DNA of 17,104 nt from Phaeotremella fagi (Eukaryota; Basidiomycota; Tremellomycetes; Tremellales; Phaeotremellaceae), in NCBI GenBank assembly GCA_001599715.1, contig BCHU01000024.1, positions 1 through 17,104 of the forward strand, in the 5' to 3' direction. Below, piece after piece: positions 9,974-17,104 of this stretch. The translations under genes and the position numbers were made by a program. The notes beneath the pieces were generated by a model. It did no database searches. It worked only from the letters and a program-made list of their open reading frames with translations, and was not told the DNA's origin. The stretch's first letter is position 1; each line of letters opens with the position of its first letter.

Positions 9974-11728
9974 ATGTCGTGTTCACTCGATGTACGCAAC
10001 GTCGGTTCCCACCAAGTATTAAGTGGAACTCTTCCACAACCATGTGATGGTCACTCAGCTTCCAGCAAATTTAATCTACCGTCATATAACCAACCCCAGC
10101 ATGACCTTGCAGAACCCTCAATCCTCAGTGCAACTCAGGCTTCTGTCCCTTCGAAGAATCACGTCAACTTCCATACAAGTGGAAATCTCAGCGAAACTAG
10201 CAGGACCAGATCCGTTCACGAGAGCCGAACTCACGAGATCACGTTAAGAATCACCCCCTCTCTGTTTTCTCTGAACATGGGGACTGGTATCGTTTCAATC
10301 TTAATTTTTAACTTTCCTTATCCGTCAGGTTGGCTTCAGCGACTCGGTATTGTAGTCTACGCCTGGAATATCATCCTATTCGTATTGATTTCGTTCTTTA
10401 CAATATATCGATATGTACGATGGAAAGGGCTTTTCTCGGTGGTTAATACACATCCACAAACAGGGATGTTCTGGGGTTGTTTACCCATGGGTTTTGCAAC
10501 CATCGTTGTGAGTAGATAATGCTAATCAGGCTCCAAGTCCCGCTTACTCATGCTGATATGGCGTTCGTAGAACATGACGGCTTTCGTTCTCGCACCGATC
10601 AATCATTCTTGGGCGAGGCTTACATTGGGTTTATGGTGGACAGATGTAATCTTATCCATTCTTGTCAACTTCGGTATGATCTTCATGATGTGAGTGGATT
10701 CCTTGCGCTTGGTGAAGAATTTTACTGACCGCTGTGATTCAATATAACCTACTACTCGGTATTCACATTCGGAATCCACTCATACTCCTCGCTACTAACC
10801 ATCGTTTTTCTTACTTCCTTACTTCCTACTCATACAATCGTGGCGTTTGGAATCGGGCTATATTTCAGATTTACACGCCAGTCGCATAGCTGGGATACTG
10901 TTTCTGCTACTTGGCTCCTCCCAGTCGTTGCTTCGGTTGTTGCCGCTGCTTCNGGTGGCATTGTCGGTAGCGCCCTAGCCCCGTACGACCCAGAACTTGC
11001 CAGATCCACTCTCATTGTCTCCTATGTAGTCTGGGGAACCGGTGTTCCGCTTGCAGCATTTGTGATTACACTTTGGATCGCTCGAACGGCCATTGTCGGT
11101 CTGCCAAATGCTAACGCTCTTTGCAGTGTGTTCCTACCACTGGGACCATGTGGTCAAGGAAGTTTTGGTATTCTTATAATCGGCAAGACCATCCGGACAC
11201 TAGCTTATGACTTTCACATGCCATTTGCAGATGATCTCTCAAGCTCGGCGTTGCAAACTGCCGACGTCGCTTGGGGTTTTGGAATTTTGGTCGGTCTGAT
11301 CTTGTGGGGTTTAGGACTATCTTGGTATCTGCTTGGGCATGCTGTTATACTTGATCACATCATCGGGAAAGATAGATCATTTTTGAGTCATTCTAAGTTC
11401 TCGGTTGGAATGTGGGCATTGACGTGAGTGATTTAATAATGGACACCATGGCTAGAATAATATGGTTAATGGTTCGATTACGTATAGTTTTCCTCTAGGG
11501 GTCTTCACCACAGCAACATATCAGCTGGCGGATGACCTTAACTCTGAAGCCTTTCGAGTGATCGGTGCATTCCAGGCTGTCCAAGTGGTTGTATACTGGT
11601 TGTATGTGTCAATACTAACTGGTTACAAGCTCTATAATCGAACGCTGTTAGTCGCACCAGAACTGGAGAACTATTCTGAGAAGGAGTCTTCCAGATGGAA
11701 ATCCCGAGTCCCGAGTCGAGAGACGTGA
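9974..11728 (+). CDS. SSU1: Ssu1-type plasma-membrane sulfite efflux pump
   Basis: Member of the tellurite-resistance/dicarboxylate transporter (TDT) family; fungal Ssu1 exports sulfite across the plasma membrane. Exons 9974-10507, 10571-10689, 10869-11423 and 11488-11728 join in phase to 482 aa ending at TGA. A hydrophilic N-terminal tail of about 93 residues precedes the membrane core. Family landmarks are NMGTGIVSI (~101-109), MGFATIVNM across the first junction, LGLWWTDVILSI, TWLLPVVASVVAAA and GGIVGSA (229-252), GLPNANALCSVFLPLGPCGQGSFG (~295-318) and TFPLGVFTTATYQL (403-416). Introns are 63, 179 and 64 nt, all GT-AG; the long second intron has a CTAAC branch point far from its AG, so a missed small exon is possible though the joined sequence fits the family. 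An in-frame TGA at 9959-9961 supports this start, although the tail has no other Met before the core. Codon 246 contains an N. The gene converges with the ABCG gene at 14733-16809. Confidence 0.93.
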
Positions 11729-11966
11729 GAACGAAAAAGGGGTCAAACAGGAAGTCTGACGCGTAGTTGATCTTTAGGGTTGGAAGGTTGCATATAAATG
11801 TTACAGCAAAGAGATGGTTGGTCAAAACAGTTCGAAGTCAAACGATAAACGATGCAGAGTGCCATAAGGTTCTAGACGAAGACGAAAGTACGAGATCGGT
11901 GTAGATCAATCAATCCCTCAAGCTCTATATAATTTAGAACCAAACAAAAGAGCAATGTTAGCAAAG

Positions 11967-11972
11967 AATAAA
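11967..11972 (+). terminator. Possible polyadenylation signal of SSU1
   Basis: A canonical aataaa lies about 240 bp after the SSU1 stop codon, within an A-rich stretch. Fungal poly(A) signals are loose, so this is a candidate only. Confidence 0.35.
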
Positions 11973-11993
11973 GCATAAGCTACATAGTAAACA

Positions 11994-12212
11994 ATGACTC
12001 ACCAAGACAATAAAGTTTCCCAAAAAAGGGAACTAGAAATAGAAGAAACTAGGAGCAAAACTGACCAATCTACACTTGAAGCGGAATTGTTATTTGAACT
12101 CGAGAGTGAGATTACTAAGTCAACTGCAAAGTTGACATTGAGTGCGAGGTTGATGTTTGGTGAGGTTGAGCTTGATGAGATGACCTCAGCAATCGATGTT
12201 CTGTTCCTTTAG
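11994..12212 (+). CDS. Small hypothetical open frame, acidic and helical
   Basis: This is a 72-codon open frame starting MTHQDNKVSQKRELEI and rich in Glu, Lys, Ser and Thr, predicted to be helical. It has no recognisable domain. It sits at the edge of the copia-like litter, so it might be the beginning of a degenerate gag, or simply non-coding. It overlaps no other supported feature. Evidence is only its length and composition. Confidence 0.2.
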   Translation: MTHQDNKVSQKRELEIEETRSKTDQSTLEAELLFELESEITKSTAKLTLSARLMFGEVELDEMTSAIDVLFL

Positions 12213-12579
12213 CCTTGTGGCCCTGTATTTATACATTCCTTTTGACGTGAGTTCGTCTCTCCTTCCCTTCCAGATGAGTGTAGATCAAAGTTGGGAGTGA
12301 AGCCTCTCATCAGTGAGGATTTTAGGTACATAAAAAGGCATAACTAGAAAGCATATGACATAAATGACTTGGATGATAGCAGAGACGCACGAGGCTTGAA
12401 GATATCTGGACTCAATTGCTGTGGTAATTCATGTAGTCGAACAGTTTCATTAAGAATAGTTTGTCAGTCTAAACGGATGGTACATCAAAGGAAAAAGTGA
12501 GTTCGTTCAGTGATTTTATTGACTACAACGAATATCATAACCAGGTGCTTTAATAATGCTCAACAATCACAAGAGAAAC

Positions 12580-12850
12580 CAATTTAACCTAATATTGCTG
12601 ATCTCCCCAATAACGGACAATTTGGTAATTAAGCTAGCGCTTTTAATGTATCAATTATTGAAATTAATCATAAGCAACATCAAATCGATAAGAAGATAAC
12701 CACAACTATTGATTCTGGTGCTTCTCATTCTGTGATTAACATATATCTCTATTAATTGATAATAAAACCTTCAACCTTATCAAATATTACCACTCGTAAG
12801 AAAGGAATTCACAATTTGATCTGTTGAAATGTGATCAGCCCCACTGTCTG
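12580..12850 (+). mobile_element. Copia-like retrotransposon fragment with protease motif
   Basis: The plus frame beginning about 12630 reads FNVSIIEINHK, then TTTIDSGASHSVIN at about 12700-12741. DSGA is the active-site signature of the LTR-retrotransposon aspartic protease, and the surrounding residues are as in Ty1/copia elements. Stops occur just before the stretch and 15 bp after it, and a later piece in the same frame (IKPSTLSNITTRKKGIHNL) resembles the continuation of the protease. No integrase or reverse transcriptase could be recognised. This is a degenerate internal fragment; whole-element boundaries and LTRs are not visible. Confidence 0.6.
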
Positions 12851-13010
12851 AATCCATATAACGCCAACTCTTGAGCGCCTCTATACTATTCATTTGATTC
12901 TTTGTACTTTTGATGTTCTACATGATCAAATAACTTCATATCAGTTGAATTTACTTCCACTTGGTTAAAGAAAACGTTGACTTGCTCTTTCTTATATATT
13001 GTAGAAACCT

Positions 13011-13490
13011 GTCAAGGAGGGGTCGGGGAGGAACTCTGGACTTCTTCGGATTACGAAAAGCGAAATTGAAATAGGCTAGAACGAGAACAGGAATAATGTG
13101 GACGAGGTTCGATGTAATTAAGTCAGGTACAGGTCAAAGTAACACGTATGTATGTAGAACTTCGGCGAGTTCATGTCCGCGTACGGGTTGGTCAGGTCGA
13201 CGCAGGATTTGGTAGTAGTCCTAAGTGCGGCGAAGTATTGCGGAAGCGTCGATACTAAGTTGAGAGTTGCGCACGACTTGTAGACGGATTACGTAATCTC
13301 TATTCCAAGAGTATTACTGTTGGACGGTGAATTACTAAAGTCGTCGACAAAGGAGGTGTAAATGTTCAAATGCGGTATAACTGTATTCGAACTATTCGAG
13401 TTGATCATGTCCGCACTCGACTAAGCTGGATCGTTACGTGACTAGGTTGATTCCGTTGTCGGTTCGTGACAAGTCCGCTCCTTTCCATCT
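13011..13490. other. Block with mirror-image dinucleotide composition
   Basis: By hand count, 13021-13486 has about 38 CpG and 15 GpC, about 79 GpT+ApC against 45 TpG+CpA, and TpA slightly above ApT. The flank at 12541-13000 shows the opposite: about 7 CpG and 13 GpC, and about 61 TpG+CpA against 41 GpT+ApC. No real reading frame here reaches 60 codons. Reading the plus-strand letters backwards at about 13157-13110 gives a stretch like the end of a CCHC zinc knuckle (NETGHGLN, stop, Cys), followed by a basic run, as in copia Gag. The simplest reading is sequence reversed but not complemented; edges are accurate only to about 20 bp. Confidence 0.55.
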
Positions 13491-13518
13491 AAACATAATA
13501 GATATTACATCATTTAAG

Positions 13519-13588
13519 TTAATTCTAGTTTAACGGTAGAACACTTGCTTGTGATTGGAGATATTTCAGCTCGATTCTGTGGTTTTGC
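13519..13588 (+). pseudogene. Degenerate tRNA-His-like segment
   Basis: A good Pol III A box (tagtttaacgg, 13526-13536) is followed by an anticodon-loop-like ttgtgat with GTG at 13551-13553 and by a B-box-like gctcgattctg (13569-13579). Spacing fits a tRNA. The T stem pairs only partly, the anticodon stem has mismatches and the ends do not form an acceptor stem. It is therefore a tRNA relic or part of a tRNA-derived short element, not a functional gene. Confidence 0.5.
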
Positions 13589-13689
13589 CCTTAATATCCT
13601 ATGTCATGAACATATTATAGTTCCCCCTTATTTCAACTTCGACAACAAGTGATAATTATATGGTAAACTGCATAAGAAATAATTTTAGG

Positions 13690-13815
13690 CCTATTGGTTC
13701 AATCTCATCTATTATTGAACTTGTAATTGATTTTACTTAACTATGCTATAGCAAAGAAAGTCATCAAAACAGAATATGGGTGTAATGCTTTATAAGCATA
13801 GGGGGACTGAATAAC
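13690..13815 (+). mobile_element. Possible copia 3' tail with polypurine tract
   Basis: A plus frame at about 13740-13780 reads YAIAKKVIKTEYG, reminiscent of the RNase H tail of copia elements, and is followed by a purine run ataggggga (13799-13807), the usual position of the plus-strand primer tract. No LTR repeat could be paired with it by eye. This is weak support. Confidence 0.25.
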
Positions 13816-14732
13816 TTCTTGCTGTGCAGCAATATACTGTGAGGAAGGCTTAGGGCAATTACTAACCCCCTAACCCTTGTAATTTAACAGGAGCCATCTT
13901 TCAAGTAAAAACTCGGGTAGTGAACAGCAAATATGCACGAATTCAGTCTGTAATGCACTGGAAACCAACAGAGCTGTCTTTGAGGATGAAGATCTCAGTT
14001 CTTATCCCAATTTAGGCCTCAGAATGAAATCTCCTCCGTAATATTGTGTATTCTATCATCGAAGGATTCAATTTCTCTCTTCAGATATGTTATCCACATC
14101 CTGATTTACCGAAAACAACCATGAGGAACTGAGTCAATTCTTTCACCACTTGCATCCTTTGATTCCACCAAATTCTTTGATCTTTGAACTAAGCAGAAAG
14201 ACTTCCCAATTTCCCCCTGGTGCATCGAGCCAGTCCACGCAGTGATACATCATGTCCTACAGATACAGCACCGTGTATGCTTCACTAAGTTAGACGAAAT
14301 TGACACAATGCGTGCTGAAGCTCACAAACCAAGAACGATTTATGCCACATGAGGTGGGCTATATCCACAAATTTTGTCTGATCCACAAATGTCGGAAGTT
14401 GTCAAGAATTAAATAATTAATTTTAGTAATATTTATCTCATTCCCTCACATTACAATCCTTCTTATTGAGTACTCTTCACGCTTCTATCGAACGCTGAAG
14501 GTGCTGAAGTCACTATTTCGAACACGAGAACACGACAAAAGTTGCATCCAGACGTTTATACATCACGTGTTCCATACTACAGCCCGCTCAGACGGCTTTG
14601 TAAGCCCCTAACGTTTATTCCGCCACTTGCACACCACAACCTACCTCTCACGCAGCCCTCGCAGGCTTTATCAAGTTAACGAATGCCCTAATGATTTGTT
14701 GGTGCACGATATCGGTCGTACTGCCAGTCGGA
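13816..14732. other. No gene recognised; spacer and likely ABCG 3' region
   Basis: All frames are broken by stops and no ORF of note is present. Copia- or LTR-derived sequence is possible given the neighbours, but I see no paired repeat. The last part (14400-14732) would contain the 3' untranslated region of the minus-strand ABCG gene. Confidence 0.4.
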
Positions 14733-16809
14733 TCATTTGCGGAAAGTGAGCGCGATCCAGGCGAGCACACGGTAGCCGAAGACGATAGCAATTATGTAGC
14801 CAGCGTAGGCGCCTAGTTCACCTGAGTCATATCCATAATACTGGAGAACCGATGTGCCGGGAATAGTCACACCATCTGGTCCCGGTGTAAAAGAACAGCC
14901 GTTACTGGCGCATTTGAAAGACTGTGCGTGAAACTCGTTCCACATCATCGCGCGGAAAGTCCAGTTCTGATAATTGATTTTTGTGACCCAAGACTTCCAG
15001 AATACATTGAGGATTGTTTCCGGGACCAGAAAACCGTTGACAGTCATCCACAGACCATTTGCAAAGGCGACTACCGCCAATGCAACAATGAAGTTAGGAA
15101 GCATCGAAGAGATGAAGACAACAAGAGACTCGGCGGCTAGTAGATCCAGGAACAAAAAACCGACGAACGTCCAGAATCCCGTAGCCGTCGGCCAAAACCC
15201 AACGAGCCAATAAGCGATTACCGAAAAAACAATGACGATGATCAGTAGGTAGGGTAAACCTATCAAAAAGTTCGATACAAGGAACGCTGTTGGCCCGTAG
15301 AGACCATTGGAACGTTCTTTGAAGAAAGTCGCCTGATCTTCAATATAGGAAGGAATGTAGGCAACAGCCATGAAGCTCAAGAAGGCACCGCTGAAGAACA
15401 GTGCCGTGATACGTGGGGAGATGTCGTCTTGAGAGTATCCCAATCTCAACCAAGTCGTGCCCATCAGCAGGGCCAAACCTACCAGAATCAGTGGCTGCAC
15501 AGCTTTGTCCTTGGTAGANTTTACTTACAAGTGTACATGGCAACTCTGATCCAGTAAGCAATCAGGTCGCGGTAGGATTTGATCCAGCTACGGTGTAACA
15601 GATAGAGGGGCTGCATAAACTTGGCTCGTTTTGAAAAGTGAGCCAAAGACAATCCGTGAGTCGTTTGAGTCTTCTCCACTTCGTTTGCGAAGACCAGTTT
15701 CCATGAAGATGTGATGTGTTCCAATCTGCTGCGACCCTCCTCCTTATCCTTTGCGAAATCTGTATCGACGATCTCTAGTATCCACTCGGCGGGATTGATG
15801 TGAGTTGGCATATCGAGTCCAATGGATGCAAAATAAGTAGCTATATTAGCTAAAGGGCCACCATAGCACAGCTGCCCTTTGGCCAACAGGAATACCTTGT
15901 CGAAGACGTTGAATGTACTGGTGGATGGTTGATGGATGGAGGCAATCACAATCAACTGCAACTTTAGCTCATTGAAGCAGCTTCGGTGACTCACTTTGTT
16001 TCTCCTGGCTACCGACTTTAGGTAAGCAACGATTTCGTGAGATGCGACAGAATCCAATCCGCTGGTAGGCTCGTCCAGAAAAAGGATTTTTGGCGAAGTA
16101 ATCAATTGACTCGCGACGGATACTCGTCGCTTTTGACCTCCAGAAAGACCTTTTTGAATAGGGGTACCGATGATCATGTTTGCTTGGTCTTTTAGACCAA
16201 ATGAATCGATCAACAAGTCAATCCTACTCTGTAAATTTTGCTTCGAGATGCTTCTGCAGTCAAGCGCGTAAGCCCGAGCAGAACCTTTGTCGTGTTTTAT
16301 GAGGAGGAACACTCACTCATTGAGTCCAAGTTTAGCTGCGAACCCCAGGGTTTCTGAAGTGGTGATACTGCCAATCAAGTGGTCTTGTTGCTCTACGTAG
16401 CTTGACGTACTTCGTATATTGGCAAGATCGGCGGGCACGTCATTGATAAAGATTTTGCCACTTAACTGAGCTTTTGGTGGCATGCTGCGATGAGCTAGGC
16501 GATTAAGTAACATCGTTTTACCGGAACCGGATGGACCCATAATAGCGATCAGCTCCCCTGAAATGATTATTAGAGAGCTACCTAGAAACATTTGGAGATC
16601 GACTTGCCAGCACTTGCACTTCCGCTGATATCCGAGAGGAGGCGCTTCTCGACATTTTTCCCACTACCAACGAGGACGGCTGAGAGATGATCCCACCGGA
16701 AGGTTTGCACCGTGTCGTTATACAAGCCCAGTGAGTCGTCCATGGACTCGTTTCCTTCCGTCCGAGGATCAGCGAGTGTGGGCTCCGTTGCTTTGTCTTG
16801 TCGTAGCAT
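14733..16809 (-). CDS. Half-size ABCG (WHITE-type) ABC transporter
   Basis: A membrane exporter with one nucleotide-binding domain followed by one membrane domain; it should act as a dimer. The substrate is unknown (lipid, sterol or drug-like compounds in the family). Exons 16809-16608, 16557-16317, 16253-15995, 15955-15529 and 15478-14733 join in phase to 624 aa, the normal half-transporter length. Walker A is GPSGSGKT (75-82), the signature is LSGGQKRR (184-191), Walker B is [11 protein letters not shown] (205-215) and the H-loop is IHQPSTSTF (His 242). The membrane half begins near [18 protein letters not shown] and contains about six hydrophobic segments with a Cys-containing loop ([10 protein letters not shown]) before the last helix. 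Intron 16558-16607 is GC-AG (donor GCAAGT); intron 15956-15994 is only 39 nt and in frame, but removing it restores the family sequence [13 protein letters not shown]. Intron 15479-15528 contains an N. No internal stop. Start ATG 16809 gives a 60-residue leader before LLSDISG. Confidence 0.93.
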
Positions 16810-16907
16810 AGTTTGATATCGTCAAAGGTTTTGCGAAGCGAAAGTTGAGAAGTTGTGGGGACAGAATGTCAGTTGCAATTCTAGCAGATAATTGATCGAA
16901 GCTGCTC

Positions 16908-16917
16908 TTAATATAAA
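16908..16917 (-). promoter_or_regulatory. TATA-like element upstream of the ABCG gene
   Basis: On the minus strand TTTATATTAA lies about 100 bp upstream of the ATG at 16809, a plausible core-promoter distance in fungi. Nothing else recognisable occurs in 16810-17104, which is otherwise featureless. Confidence 0.3.
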
Positions 16918-17104
16918 CAAGTTGGCGATCCAGTTCTGCTTAATCCGAATTCGATACAACAAAACCAAATTATTGTACGACCGCGGGTTATCGTAATAAG
17001 CGATTGAACAGATGCCCGGTGGACTGGAGGTCTTCCGAATCGTTTTGGCATGTTTTGATTAACCGGTATATCGTCATCAATCGCTTGGAATCCGAATGTT
17101 TTGG

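Noticed and set aside
10023..10247. 74-codon frame overlapping SSU1 exon 1
   Set aside because: Out of frame with the SSU1 product and without any motif.
12800..12870. Minus-strand WRYMDSDSGADHIS resembling a second copia protease site
   Set aside because: The frame is open for only about 35 codons, has an extra residue pair at the motif, and overlaps the plus-strand copia frame; probably chance or further degenerate repeat sequence.
16313..16591. Alternative ABCG start at 16591 using the GT at 16572
   Set aside because: It would imply a 5' exon break with no usable intron length; the GC-AG intron gives the exact family sequence.

Overview
This window looks like nuclear DNA of a filamentous or yeast-like fungus, most likely a basidiomycete. 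The evidence is genes broken by many short introns (mostly 39-80 nt, GT-AG with two GC-AG cases), fungal CTNA/CTGA-type branch points, an expanded fungal HNH-nuclease gene family, an Ssu1-type sulfite pump and a half-size ABCG pump. Scattered N bases suggest a draft assembly. No rRNA, intact tRNA, CRISPR or operon structure is visible. All exon models were built by eye from splice sites, reading frame and remembered family motifs; no alignment was run.

Layout. Positions 1-1400 hold no gene I can support. From about 1.4 to 8.1 kb lies a tightly packed minus-strand series, in transcription order: a decayed UTP12/DIP2 (WDR3) WD40 gene (~8110-6820), a decayed HNH-nuclease gene copy (~6030-5455), an unrecognised small gene (5351-4476), an mRNA-capping guanylyltransferase gene (4460-2797) with two in-frame stop codons, and an apparently intact HNH-nuclease gene (about 2707-1424). 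Intergenic gaps in the lower part are only 15-100 bp. From 8.1 to 9.97 kb nothing is recognisable apart from small open frames and a 16-bp tandem repeat. SSU1 follows at 9974-11728 (+, four exons, 482 aa). Between 11.73 and 14.73 kb is a gene-poor, transposon-littered stretch: a copia-like protease fragment, a compositionally aberrant block at about 13011-13490, a degenerate tRNA-His-like segment and a possible copia 3' tail. An ABCG half transporter (five exons, 624 aa) occupies 16809-14733 on the minus strand, so it converges on SSU1 across the transposon litter.

Function. The two clearly intact metabolic genes are both plasma-membrane-type exporters: SSU1 for sulfite, the ABCG pump for an unknown hydrophobic substrate. 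The capping enzyme and UTP12 are normally essential housekeeping genes, so damaged copies imply that functional copies exist elsewhere, or that the sequence has errors. Most stop codons in the damaged genes fit C-to-T or G-to-A changes, as expected from RIP-like mutation or deamination of methylated repeats.

Most unusual signal. The block at about 13011-13490 has dinucleotide biases that are the mirror image of its flanks (CpG well above GpC, GpT+ApC well above TpG+CpA, TpA above ApT). Inverting DNA cannot produce this; reversing a sequence without complementing it can. Read backwards, the block gives text resembling a copia Gag zinc knuckle. It may be a data artefact and should be checked first.
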